A stretch of DNA of 64,000 bases from an uncultured Ruegeria sp. (GTDB lineage: Bacteria > Pseudomonadota > Alphaproteobacteria > Rhodobacterales > Rhodobacteraceae). Location: positions 62,001 to 126,000 of the forward strand of contig NZ_CANMFF010000010.1 of assembly GCF_947497005.1 (NCBI RefSeq), written 5' to 3'. The stretch's first letter is position 1; the number at the start of each line of letters is the position of its first letter. The notes beneath the pieces are model-generated. The model had not been told where the DNA came from. It made no database searches and worked only from the letters and a program-made list of their open reading frames with translations. The translations under genes and the position numbers were made by a program. This document shows, one piece after another, positions 1 to 8,670 of the stretch.

Positions 1-44
1 AAGAAAAAAAAATCCCTAGCGCGCCTGTTGGGGTTGAAGAAGTA

Positions 45-1310
45 ATGTCCACTGACATCGCCAATCGTGAATTTGGCAATATTAGGACGATTGCCTTCTA
101 CTTACCTCAGTTCCACCCGATCCCGGAAAACGATGACTGGTGGGGAAAAGGGTTTACCGAGTGGACGAATGTCGCAAAAGCCAAGGCGCTTTTCACCGGA
201 CATTATCAACCTCATTTCCCGACGGATTTTGGATATTACGACCTGCGGGTTCGCGAAACGCGGCTTGAGCAGATCGAAATTGCCAAGGCCAGCGGAATTG
301 ATGGATTCTGCTATCACTATTATTGGTTTTCGGGGAAGCGATTGCTTGAGCGGCCCGTTGACGAAATGCTGGCGGATCCAGAAAGCGATATGCCGTTTTG
401 TCTGTGCTGGGCAAATGAGAACTGGACTCGTCGCTGGGATGCGGCTGAACACGAGATTCTCATCGAGCAGAAGTACAAACCCGAAGATGATCTGGAATTC
501 ATCAAATCGGTCGAACCATTCTTCCGCGATCCGCGCTACATAACAGTAGATGGCGCTCCGTTTCTGATCGTATATCGCCCACAGCACCTGAAGAACTCGC
601 GCAAAACCGTAAAGGTCTGGCGTGACTATTGCGCGTCCGTTGGGATTCCAAAAATTCACCTGGCCTGCGCTCTTACGCACCGAAACTGGGACTACGCTTC
701 ATACGGGTTCGATTCCGGCGTGGAGTTCCCACCCCATGGAATCAACGTGCCGAACCTCTCACCAGAGGTGGATTTGTTAGATGATTTCCAAGGGCATTGC
801 GTCGATTATTCCGCCATCGCAGAACAGTATCTGGATCATAGCTACGGGCCGGAAAACAATGTTCATCGATCCGTTTTTCCGTCTTGGGACAATACTGCCC
901 GACGGAAGGAAAATGCTATGGTTGTGTTGAACGGAACTCCGGAAAACTACGAATATTGGCTCTCGCGGTCATTGCAGCAAACCGCTCAGGATTTCCCTGA
1001 TCAGGAACGTCTGGTTTTTGTAAACGCATGGAATGAGTGGGCCGAAGGATGTCATCTGGAACCGGACCGAGAGTATGGTCACGCGTTCCTGCATGCGACT
1101 CAAGCGGCTCTACAGGGTTCAAAACTGACCGACTGGACGCATGTGGGCGTGCCCGAAGCGTCACGCCGCAGTGAAGAAACCCATGGCACGGCGCAGCCTG
1201 TTCCATATGGTGCCAATAAGTCCTTGGCCAAACGTGCTTTCCGTCTATTGCGCGATACGGTCAGCGGTCGATTGTTGAAGCAATGGCTTTCGGAGGCTCG
1301 CCCAAAATAG
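45..1310 (+). CDS. WbsX-type glycosyltransferase/GH99-like protein (copy 1)
   Basis: A 421-residue protein of the glycosyltransferase WbsX family (GH99-like fold), found in polysaccharide and O-antigen loci. It carries the family signatures YLPQFHPI near residue 20, WWGKGFTEWTNV, YDLRxxExRLEQIEIA, CWANENWTRRWD near residue 125 and, near the C-terminus, NAWNEWAEGCHLEPD. There is no signal peptide or membrane segment, so it should be cytoplasmic. A GAAGAAG ribosome site lies just before the ATG. The neighbour downstream is a second copy of the same family on the same strand. The acceptor and donor are unknown, and whether members act as transferases or hydrolases is poorly settled. Confidence 0.85.
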   Translation: MSTDIANREFGNIRTIAFYLPQFHPIPENDDWWGKGFTEWTNVAKAKALFTGHYQPHFPTDFGYYDLRVRETRLEQIEIAKASGIDGFCYHYYWFSGKRLLERPVDEMLADPESDMPFCLCWANENWTRRWDAAEHEILIEQKYKPEDDLEFIKSVEPFFRDPRYITVDGAPFLIVYRPQHLKNSRKTVKVWRDYCASVGIPKIHLACALTHRNWDYASYGFDSGVEFPPHGINVPNLSPEVDLLDDFQGHCVDYSAIAEQYLDHSYGPENNVHRSVFPSWDNTARRKENAMVVLNGTPENYEYWLSRSLQQTAQDFPDQERLVFVNAWNEWAEGCHLEPDREYGHAFLHATQAALQGSKLTDWTHVGVPEASRRSEETHGTAQPVPYGANKSLAKRAFRLLRDTVSGRLLKQWLSEARPK

Positions 1311-1438
1311 AAAACCACGTGGGGTTGGGTTGCATGAACTTCAAAGATATTTTCATGCGACTTTGATTGGTGCTACGTGTCGCAAAAAAGGTTTTCTTTT
1401 TCACAGTCAGCGTGACGCGCCTTAGTACGAGAAACTGC

Positions 1439-2734
1439 ATGTCCATCAAAGATACCCTGCTTTTCTATCTGCTTACCGCGGCTTCGAAACTTAGCCCGCC
1501 CTTGTCGTCACGCACGGCAAGGCGGTTTCGAAATTCGGCGAAAAAAAGAGACCCCAAGCGGGGATGGAATAAGCAAGGGCAATCAAACCGTCAGAGTTTT
1601 GAAGCCGTTGGTCGGGCCGAAACGTTCACACCATTCGACCCGCCTGTGAATACTGAACCTGCTGTGCGGGCAATCGCGCATTACCTACCCCAGTTCCATC
1701 CATTCAAAGAAAATGATGAGTGGTGGGGCAAAGGCTTCACCGAGTGGACCAATGTCGGAAAGGCCGTTCCAAATTATCCGGGCCATTACCAACCTCATTG
1801 CCCAATTCATCTGGGTTACTACGATTTGCGGTTGCCAGAGATCATGGTCGAGCAGGCGCGGATCGCGAAATCTTATGGGTTGGGCGGTTTTTCCTATTAC
1901 TACTATTGGTTTGGCGGAAAAACCCTGATGGAACACCCGCTGGAGCAAATGCTGACCAATCCGGATGTTGACATGCCTTTTTGCCTGATATGGGCAAATG
2001 AGAACTGGACGCGTCGCTGGGACGGGCGGGCTCACGATGTACTTATCGCGCAAAACCATTCGATCGAGGATTCCCTGAACCTTCTGCGCCATATACGCAA
2101 ATATATGGATGATCCGCGCTACATCCGGATAGACGGGAAACCGGTTTTTATTGTCTACCGTGCGAACATCATTCCGAATATCCAGGAAACCACCGCAGCA
2201 TGGAGAAAAGAGGCACAGAGTTGGGGAGAGACGGATCTCTACCTGATAGCCGCCCAAACCTTTGATATCGGCGACCCGGAGAATCTGGGCTTCGACGCAG
2301 CTATGGAGTTCCCACCGCACCAGGTAAAGCGCACCGATATCACAGATGAAATGGATATTTACAATCCAGAGTTCACAGGTGCCGTTCTGGATTATGAAGC
2401 GGTGGTGGAGGCAGAGCTTCAAAAGCCAGAACCGGGGTATAAGCTGTTTCGTTCCTCCACTTTGTCCTGGGATAATACCGCCCGCAATCAGGATGCGCCT
2501 CGGATTATGGGTCGGTTTTCAATCGACGCCTACAAGCGGTGGACGACACATTTGTGCAGTCAGGTTCTGGCGCAGGAAAAATACAGTGCTGACGAAAAAA
2601 TCGTTTTTATAAACGCATGGAACGAGTGGGCGGAGGGGACACATTTGGAGCCCGACCGGAGATATGGGTTTGCCTATCTTCAGGCAACATATGACGCCCT
2701 GCCCAAGAAGCCGGAAAGTACGAGCAATACATGA
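1439..2734 (+). CDS. WbsX-type glycosyltransferase/GH99-like protein (copy 2)
   Basis: A second WbsX-family protein of 431 residues from the ATG preceded by GAGA; an in-frame start at 1367 would add 24 residues with no family resemblance. The same motifs appear in the same order as in the upstream copy (YLPQFHPF, WWGKGFTEWTNVGKA, IWANENWTRRWDG, NAWNEWAEGTHLEPD). It differs by an extra N-terminal segment of about 70 residues, a hydrophobic stretch followed by a basic, arginine- and lysine-rich linker that could hold it near the membrane. The pair looks like an old tandem duplication belonging to a surface-glycan locus that continues left of the window. Confidence 0.83.
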   Translation: MSIKDTLLFYLLTAASKLSPPLSSRTARRFRNSAKKRDPKRGWNKQGQSNRQSFEAVGRAETFTPFDPPVNTEPAVRAIAHYLPQFHPFKENDEWWGKGFTEWTNVGKAVPNYPGHYQPHCPIHLGYYDLRLPEIMVEQARIAKSYGLGGFSYYYYWFGGKTLMEHPLEQMLTNPDVDMPFCLIWANENWTRRWDGRAHDVLIAQNHSIEDSLNLLRHIRKYMDDPRYIRIDGKPVFIVYRANIIPNIQETTAAWRKEAQSWGETDLYLIAAQTFDIGDPENLGFDAAMEFPPHQVKRTDITDEMDIYNPEFTGAVLDYEAVVEAELQKPEPGYKLFRSSTLSWDNTARNQDAPRIMGRFSIDAYKRWTTHLCSQVLAQEKYSADEKIVFINAWNEWAEGTHLEPDRRYGFAYLQATYDALPKKPESTSNT

Positions 2735-2785
2735 CGTCTCTCTCTTCCTGGGCTTGAGGGTAGTGGGGTCAATTTCTGCGTCTTC

Positions 2786-3155
2786 CTATCCTTGAGAATA
2801 CTGTCTGAACTTCTTCCTTAAAGGTTGAAACACAGCATCGAAACTGGCGATTGGTGTTCGCAGTCCGTCGTCGGGGATTTGGGTCAGATAGCGGTCACAG
2901 CGAAAAAAGGATCTGGCTCATCTGTGTGGTTGGATTGCCTGCCTTGGCTTTGCGCCAGTGATAAAGTGCCAACGGATCACGAAACTCGATCCCTAAAACC
3001 TCCGATTTGGCGCGGAATGCGTCATGGATGCGCTCAATCGCTTTGACGGCCCCGACTTCGATGTGATTGAGGCGGCGCGGGACGGGTTCAAGACGAGGAG
3101 GGGCGGCAGAGCGACTTCGCAGCCGTTCGGCGCGGCCAGTTCTCAGACGCGACAT
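2786..3155 (-). pseudogene. Decayed gene remnant, identity not recognised
   Basis: The 400-base gap between the second WbsX gene and the SDR gene holds no intact gene I can support. On the minus strand one open stretch (stop at 2895) ends at a run of six T (2903-2908). A one-base shift there joins it to a second open stretch of 38 codons ending at 2786, reading RCDRYLTQIPDDGLRTP and onward. The joined product looks protein-like, with segments such as EFRDPLALYHWRKA, but I do not recognise the family. Its first 4 codons overlap the 3' end of the SDR gene, so the 5' end is probably lost. It may be noise. Confidence 0.3.
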
Positions 3156-3946
3156 GAAACGCCGCCGTCCACCGTTATTTCAGTGCCGGTAATATAAGAG
3201 GCTTCGTCACTGGCCAGAAAGACGGCGGCATTTGCAACATCCCAGGGCGTGCCAACGCGACCAAGCGGAATGCGGGCTGCCCGTTGCTGGTCCAGAGTGT
3301 CCCAGTCTATCGTATCGGGATCATCCGTGTTCTGTTCGGTGATATTGCGCGCCATCGGAGTGTCGATGAAACCCGGAAGGATTGCGTTCGCACGGATACC
3401 ATGCGGTGCGACCTCGGCCGCAAGATTGCGGGTAAATGAAATGATCGAGCCCTTTGTGGCATTATAGCCGATATATGGCGTCCCCAGATAGCGCAGGCCC
3501 GCGATGGACGAGACATTTGTAACGACCCCGCCGCCCTGTTCGATAAGATGCGGAAGCACATGTTTGGTCGGCAGAAACACCGCCTTCATGTTAACTTGTG
3601 TCATCAAATCCCAGTCGGACACGCTGGTGTCCAAGGCGCCACCTGCGCGCAGAATTCCAACATTGTTTTGCAGGATGTCGATCCTGCCGAACGCGTTCAG
3701 ACAGGCCTCGATCGCTGAAGCCATTTGGTCCTCATTGGTGACGTCGGCAGCAACGGCCAGCGCGGTTCCACCGTGGGTCCTGACCTGCTGACAGGTTTGC
3801 TCTGCCGCTTCCATGTGGATGTCCAGCGCACAGATTGTTGCGCCCTCCTGCGCCAGTCGTATGGCTGTGGCTTTGCCGTTGCCTAGCCCGCCATTCATTG
3901 TCCCGGCGCCGGTCACTAACGCGATCCGGTTCTTCAGTCGTTTCAT
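3143..3946 (-). CDS. SDR family NAD(P)-dependent oxidoreductase
   Basis: A classical short-chain dehydrogenase of 267 residues. It has an N-terminal Rossmann motif (VTGAGTMNGGLGNGKA, with a longer loop than the usual TGxxxGIG), the NNVG motif, the catalytic Ser in NVSSIAG, the YxxxK pair in YNATKG, and a C-terminal ITGTEITVDGG typical of the family. It starts 3 bases after the stop of the next SDR gene, so the two are co-transcribed with the monooxygenase upstream. The substrate cannot be read from sequence; an alcohol made by the flavin monooxygenase pathway is likely. Confidence 0.88.
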   Translation of the reverse strand: MKRLKNRIALVTGAGTMNGGLGNGKATAIRLAQEGATICALDIHMEAAEQTCQQVRTHGGTALAVAADVTNEDQMASAIEACLNAFGRIDILQNNVGILRAGGALDTSVSDWDLMTQVNMKAVFLPTKHVLPHLIEQGGGVVTNVSSIAGLRYLGTPYIGYNATKGSIISFTRNLAAEVAPHGIRANAILPGFIDTPMARNITEQNTDDPDTIDWDTLDQQRAARIPLGRVGTPWDVANAAVFLASDEASYITGTEITVDGGVSCRV

Positions 3947-3949
3947 CGG

Positions 3950-4741
3950 TCAGGCCTCATTGGCTTGCAGAAAGGCGTTCATACCGCCGTCGACCGCCAA
4001 TAATTGACCGTTGATGTACGACGCCGCCTCGGACATCAGGAATGCAGCAGGTCCTGCGATTTCTTCTGGCTCAGCCCAACGGGCGGCGGGTGTGCGGTTT
4101 TCAATTCGTCGTACAAAACTCTCATCACTCAAAATCTTGCGATTAATCTCAGTCAGTACATAGCCCGGCGCGATGGCGTTAGTGCAAATGCCATCTTTGC
4201 CGAAATCGGCTGCCAGTGCCCGGGTCAGCCCTGCAATTGCCGCCTTGGACGATGCGTAATTGCCGATCCCCGGACGCGGGTTCGTTGCTGCGATGGATGA
4301 GACTGACAGAATCCTGCCCCGTTGCGGACCAGGGTTCCGAAGCATGACACGCGCTGTTTCGCGCGCCAGAACGAATGGCGCAAACACATGTAGATCGTAC
4401 ATGGCCTTGTAGTCATCCACCGAGTGTTCGGTGGTATGGGCGTGATTGATGAAGCCAGCATTGTTGATCAAACCCCAGAGAGATCCGGCATTTTCCGCAG
4501 TTTTTTTGACCCAGGCTTCGCACGCGGCGAAGTCGGTCAGATCGAAGGCAGAGGATTCGGCATCGTATCCTTCAGCGCGCAATGCTTCGGCAACCTCCTC
4601 CACTCCATCTGCGTTCAAATCCTGTAGTCGTATCCGCCCGCCTTGTGCTGCACAGGCCTGCGCCATCGCGGCGCCTAACCCTTGCGCGGCACCCGTGATC
4701 AATATGACCTTGCCTTCCAATGAGAAATTCGGAGCACTCAT
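3950..4741 (-). CDS. SDR family oxidoreductase
   Basis: A 263-residue classical SDR with a canonical cofactor motif (ITGAAQGLGAAMA), NNAGF, catalytic Ser in SVSSIAA and YASSK, ending in INGQLLAVDGGMNAF. Its start codon overlaps the stop of the LLM-type monooxygenase by 4 bases, implying translational coupling. It is clearly a different SDR from its downstream neighbour rather than a recent duplicate. Likely role: second dehydrogenase in a small oxidative pathway for an unidentified alcohol, ketone or ester. Confidence 0.88.
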   Translation of the reverse strand: MSAPNFSLEGKVILITGAAQGLGAAMAQACAAQGGRIRLQDLNADGVEEVAEALRAEGYDAESSAFDLTDFAACEAWVKKTAENAGSLWGLINNAGFINHAHTTEHSVDDYKAMYDLHVFAPFVLARETARVMLRNPGPQRGRILSVSSIAATNPRPGIGNYASSKAAIAGLTRALAADFGKDGICTNAIAPGYVLTEINRKILSDESFVRRIENRTPAARWAEPEEIAGPAAFLMSEAASYINGQLLAVDGGMNAFLQANEA

Positions 4742-5799
4742 GACGCAAGCGCCTTGTTGTCTTTGTTCAACGTCGCTTTGACGGCAGGCATGACCTGATC
4801 ACAAAACATCTCGAGCGAACGCAGCGTGTTTGCAAACGGGATCGATGCAATCTGCATGAAAACGCTCAGATGCGTGATACCAAACTCACGGGCCTCTGCA
4901 ACAATGCGTTGCGTTACTTCCTCAGCATCGCCGATAATGGCGCGTCCGAGGATCGTGTCGATGTCAGGTTCGTTGTCAAAAGGCACGATCTTCAGATTCG
5001 CACCGTCCATCTTGGGATCCGGCTGACGCATATTGCAGGCCATACGCGCGTGAATCAGAACCTGCTCGGCAGCGGCGCGGGCATCCGCTTTGTCTTGCGA
5101 AACATATACATAACGTTGAACTGCGAATGGAAAGTCATCTCCGCTCTGGCCGTTTTCATCACGCGTTTCCTTGTACAATCTGCGCGCTGTTCCAATGATC
5201 GAATTTGGTCCGATGGCCGGAGTGGTCAGGGTCTCAGCCCCATAATCTATCATTTTCTGGCGCATCTCAGGCGCGTTTCCGACAGCAAAGGTTCGGATCC
5301 GATCCTGAACCGGCGCGATTGACAGCGCAGCGTTTTCGATCTGAATGTGATCGCCCTGATAGTCGATCACGCCGCCATAGACGCCCTGTTCTATACAGTC
5401 CCATATTTCGAGGCCTCGCATGAGGCGGTCATTGATTTCAAAGCCGAATTTCTTGAACTCACGCGGTTGATAACCCGTGCCCAGCCCCAATACCAGGCGA
5501 CCTTCGGTCAGTTGATCTGCTAAGCAAATATCCTCGACCAGCCGAAGCGGTTCATAAAAAGGCATAACCACAACCGCCGGTCCCAACTTGATGTGTCTCG
5601 TCTGACCGGCCATATGCGCGCAGCTCATCAGGGGTGACGGTGAAATGCAGTAGTTCGACAAGTGGTGCTCTGCGAACCACGCGATGTCGAAACCGGCCTG
5701 ATCCACCATGCGCGTCATGGTTCGCATCTGCTGGAAAACCTCAGAGTGGCCAGAGCCATCCACCGGTTTTGTCATCAGATTGAAAAGTGAAAACTCCAT
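4738..5799 (-). CDS. LLM class flavin-dependent monooxygenase
   Basis: A 353-residue luciferase-like (LLM) protein with the bacterial luciferase TIM-barrel features: MEFSLFNLMTKP at the N-terminus, FDIAWFAEHHLSNY near residue 40, LGPAVVVMPFYEPLRLVEDI near residue 75 and LGLGTGYQPREFKKFG near residue 105. Such enzymes use reduced flavin and oxygen to hydroxylate or cleave substrates; a separate flavin reductase is not seen here. It leads an operon with two SDRs and follows a LysR gene on the same strand by about 100 bases. An inverted repeat, CCACC-AA-GGTGG, lies upstream at 5840-5851. Confidence 0.85.
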   Translation of the reverse strand: MEFSLFNLMTKPVDGSGHSEVFQQMRTMTRMVDQAGFDIAWFAEHHLSNYCISPSPLMSCAHMAGQTRHIKLGPAVVVMPFYEPLRLVEDICLADQLTEGRLVLGLGTGYQPREFKKFGFEINDRLMRGLEIWDCIEQGVYGGVIDYQGDHIQIENAALSIAPVQDRIRTFAVGNAPEMRQKMIDYGAETLTTPAIGPNSIIGTARRLYKETRDENGQSGDDFPFAVQRYVYVSQDKADARAAAEQVLIHARMACNMRQPDPKMDGANLKIVPFDNEPDIDTILGRAIIGDAEEVTQRIVAEAREFGITHLSVFMQIASIPFANTLRSLEMFCDQVMPAVKATLNKDNKALAS

Positions 5800-5896
5800 C
5801 GACGATCCTCCGTGCGCAATGCGTCTGTTTGTGAAGTTTCCACCAAGGTGGGGTGGGGGCCAAATGGTGGCTCCTTGGGAGGTGCCTAAGAAATTC

Positions 5897-6871
5897 TTAT
5901 GAGGTCGCCGCTTCAGATCGCAACCATTGAAGAAAGGCTTGTACGCGTGCCTGTTTCAGTCGCCTGTTGGGGCACAAAAAGAAATAGGAATGGGGCCCTT
6001 TCACGGATTTGAACGGCAAACGTGCGATTTGCCCGCTAGCCAGAAGATGAGAGGCCACGACATCACGCACGACACCGGCGCCATGCCCCGCTGCAATAGC
6101 TGTCAAAGTCGCTGCAGCGTCGCCAAAGTACAGTCCCTCCCGAAAATCATCAGGATCCCCGCCGTTGCCCTCAATAACCTTTTGCCATTCACTGTAATTG
6201 GTATCGTGCACGAAGGGATAGCGTTTAAGGTCCTCAATCGAAGGTGCCGGACCCAGTGCGGATGCCAGCTCGGTTGAGGCCACCAGCATATGGTGTTCGT
6301 CCAGTAGTATTTCTTCGTAAAGGTCCTCGGTGCCGCCGGGCCCCCAACGGATGGCGACATCGGCACCTTCCTGGCCGAACCCGGTGCATGCAACAGTAGA
6401 AAGGGCGATCAGATCGATTTGAGGGTTATCCAGAATAAACCGGCCGGACCGTGTGGCAAACCAGGTTGAGGCGAAAGAAGGCAGCAAGCTGACTGTCAGG
6501 GTCGTGCGTCCTCCGTCCGGTCGCAGATTATGGACGCTTTCGCTGAGAGCGTTGAGCATCATGCCAACTGCTTCGGAAAATTGTTCACCCTGCTCAGTCA
6601 GAATGATCTGGTTGTTGCTGCGACGGAACAAGGGCACCCCTAACCGATACTCCAGCAACTTAACCTGCTGACTGATCGCAGGTTGCGTTAGGTTGAGTTC
6701 GGTCCCAGCGAGTGTGAAGCTGTTCAATCGGGCGGCGGCTTCGAATGCTACCAGAGTTTGCAATGGTGGAAGGCTACGCCGCATCCGATTGCTGTCAAAG
6801 CCGACTGCTTCCAGCTTTGAAAGGGCGCTCGGTCCAAGACGGTCGAGTTTGGATTTCAGGCTGCGGCTCAT
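5897..6871 (-). CDS. LysR family transcriptional regulator (GcvA-like)
   Basis: A LysR-type activator of up to 324 residues. The helix-turn-helix follows LPPLQTLVAFEAAARLNSF and contains LTQPAISQQVKLLE, followed by GVPLFRR, the usual order; the effector domain continues to the C-terminus. The family normally begins close to RRSLPPLQTL, so the internal ATG at 6784 may be the true start and the 29 residues before it optional. It lies upstream of and co-directional with the LLM-SDR-SDR operon, which is the most likely target. Confidence 0.85.
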   Translation of the reverse strand: MSRSLKSKLDRLGPSALSKLEAVGFDSNRMRRSLPPLQTLVAFEAAARLNSFTLAGTELNLTQPAISQQVKLLEYRLGVPLFRRSNNQIILTEQGEQFSEAVGMMLNALSESVHNLRPDGGRTTLTVSLLPSFASTWFATRSGRFILDNPQIDLIALSTVACTGFGQEGADVAIRWGPGGTEDLYEEILLDEHHMLVASTELASALGPAPSIEDLKRYPFVHDTNYSEWQKVIEGNGGDPDDFREGLYFGDAAATLTAIAAGHGAGVVRDVVASHLLASGQIARLPFKSVKGPHSYFFLCPNRRLKQARVQAFLQWLRSEAATS

Positions 6872-7028
6872 GAAGTATCCGTCGCATAAGGATTTGTTTG
6901 GCAGACGGTAAGCAAAACCATCTGACAGTCAATAGACTGGCTTGGGGCAACTGCGTTGGTCCGGCTTTTCGCAATTCGTGCGAACAAACTATTGTAGCAG
7001 CCCGGCTGCGCACGTCGTCTGTACACCT

Positions 7029-7595
7029 CTATCTCTTTTTGACCCGAATTTCGGGCGGCGCCTGCAGTGTTTGCAAGACAACACAGGATCTTTCGGCAAG
7101 TTTCAGAAGATGATCTATCTGATCTTGCGAAACACCCTTAGCGCCCTCGATGTCGATGGAAACATCAACCGCCTGAAACCCAACCGGAACGCTTTTGTCG
7201 ACCATCAACGTTCCGCGTACGTCGACGTGGACAGAAACACGTACTTCCAGCTTTGTAAGCGATATGCCAAGAAGGTTGGCAATCATTCTGGTCGCGCTGT
7301 CCAGACAGCTTGCGATGGCGGCGGCAAAGATCTTACCGGGCACAGGGTAATCGCTTTCGCCGCCAACGGCCTTGTGAACTCCGATCTTCAGGTCCGTCGG
7401 CAGTCCGGTTCCGACGGTGACGGATGTATAAAGTGGATTATCTGCCGCGATTTCCCGAGAACCTGTGGCGGCGTGGTCCGAGATCTGAGCGTTTTCAGGT
7501 GCCTGATGATACAGCGCGCGCAGCGGCTGCTGGCGCGATGCGATGCTTGCACCGTCAAGTAGCGCCACGTCGGTTTGAAGAGTCTGAGTAGCCAT
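7029..7595 (-). CDS. OsmC family peroxiredoxin-like protein
   Basis: A 188-residue OsmC/Ohr-type protein. It has the family layout with a redox Cys97 in AAAIASCLDSATRM and a second Cys171 in AERSCVVLQTL, the pair that reduces organic hydroperoxides in characterised members. The N-terminal 45 residues are longer than in the shortest OsmC proteins. It sits about 70 bases downstream of, and on the same strand as, the methyltransferase gene. A ribosome site (AAGGATCAGGA) precedes the ATG. Likely cytoplasmic thiol-based detoxification. Confidence 0.85.
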   Translation of the reverse strand: MATQTLQTDVALLDGASIASRQQPLRALYHQAPENAQISDHAATGSREIAADNPLYTSVTVGTGLPTDLKIGVHKAVGGESDYPVPGKIFAAAIASCLDSATRMIANLLGISLTKLEVRVSVHVDVRGTLMVDKSVPVGFQAVDVSIDIEGAKGVSQDQIDHLLKLAERSCVVLQTLQAPPEIRVKKR

Positions 7596-7664
7596 ATTCC
7601 TGATCCTTGTTTGGAATGTTTCAGTGGGTGCCTTTGATCAAGGCACCGCACTTCGACGAGTGGT

Positions 7665-8501
7665 TCACGTCTTGTCGATGATGATTTCGGCGTATTCTGC
7701 AGGGACGCACATTGATCCGTCGGTGGCGGTATTCATCCGGTCGATCAGGGTAAGAATATCCGCCTCCAGCGCGGCTTTGCCTGTACTGTCCAGTGCCAGA
7801 AAGGCTTTGTGAACAGGTCCGTACCAGGTACGAAATACATCGACAAAATGAGCTGGTGAACGGTAGCGGAACGCGAAACTGCGTTTGTTAATAGAAATCT
7901 GGTTTGTGCCTTCGAATGTATCGGTGATCCATTCCGTATCCCCCCATTGTGCGGGTGAATTCACACCTGCAGGCGGAGCGACATGGCCACCCAGTGTCTT
8001 GAAAAGCAGACCAATGAAACCGGATGCGGTCCAGTTGGCTAGGCCAATCTTCCCACCAGATCGAGTCACGCGCTCAAGTTCACTCGCTGCCGTTTTCTGA
8101 TCCGGAGTGAACATAACGCCAAAGGTCGATACCACCGCGTCAAAGCTGCCGTCGGGAAAGGGCAGCGCTTCAGCATCGGCCTGGCGAAAGGTAACGGAAT
8201 GGCCTTCAGCCTCTGCCCTGTCGCGCCCGCGTTCGAGTAGGGCTGGTACATAATCGGTAGAGGTTACATCGCACCAGCGGCGCGCAAATGCCAGTGTCGA
8301 ATTGCCGTTTCCAGCGGCGACGTCCAGCACCTGTGTCGATGGTGCGAGGTCCATCGCTTCTGCCAGGGTTTCACCCACGATCTGCAACGTGGTTCCGATT
8401 CTGGCGTAATCGCCAGAGCTCCAGGCAGCGTTCTGTTTGGCTTTGATCGCGACAAAGTCAGGTGTTCCGACCGTTTTGGTTGGGGTCATCGATGTGTTCA
8501 T
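7665..8501 (-). CDS. Class I SAM-dependent methyltransferase
   Basis: A 278-residue methyltransferase with motif I VLDVAAGNGNSTLAFA near residue 60, an acidic residue after strand 2 (TSTDYVPALLERG), the post-motif FRQADAEALPFPDGSFDAV and the hydrophobic FGVMF strand, typical of UbiE/methyltransferase-11 enzymes. A good ribosome site (AAGGAGA) lies 7 bases before the ATG. It is divergent from the winged-helix/TPR regulator gene across about 170 bases, and OsmC follows it. The substrate is unknown; similar proteins are often annotated as arsenite or quinone methyltransferases, but the cysteines expected for ArsM are not seen. Confidence 0.82.
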   Translation of the reverse strand: MNTSMTPTKTVGTPDFVAIKAKQNAAWSSGDYARIGTTLQIVGETLAEAMDLAPSTQVLDVAAGNGNSTLAFARRWCDVTSTDYVPALLERGRDRAEAEGHSVTFRQADAEALPFPDGSFDAVVSTFGVMFTPDQKTAASELERVTRSGGKIGLANWTASGFIGLLFKTLGGHVAPPAGVNSPAQWGDTEWITDTFEGTNQISINKRSFAFRYRSPAHFVDVFRTWYGPVHKAFLALDSTGKAALEADILTLIDRMNTATDGSMCVPAEYAEIIIDKT

Positions 8502-8670
8502 TGATCTTCTCCTTGGCGTGAAGCAGGCCGGGCCCGCTGATGGGAAAAGATGTACCTCCAGCTCCGAGATCGTGCTTGAGGTCGGTTTGAGGAATTCATG
8601 AGGATTGCTTGGAAACGTTGAGATGCTGCGCTAGCGTGTTGGAATGATCGCGAATTCCGGGGATCACAGC

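Noticed and set aside
5840..5851. CCACC-AA-GGTGG palindrome before the LLM gene
   Set aside because: It could be a LysR site, but it is short, GC-rich and has no second copy, so it is mentioned only with the LLM gene.
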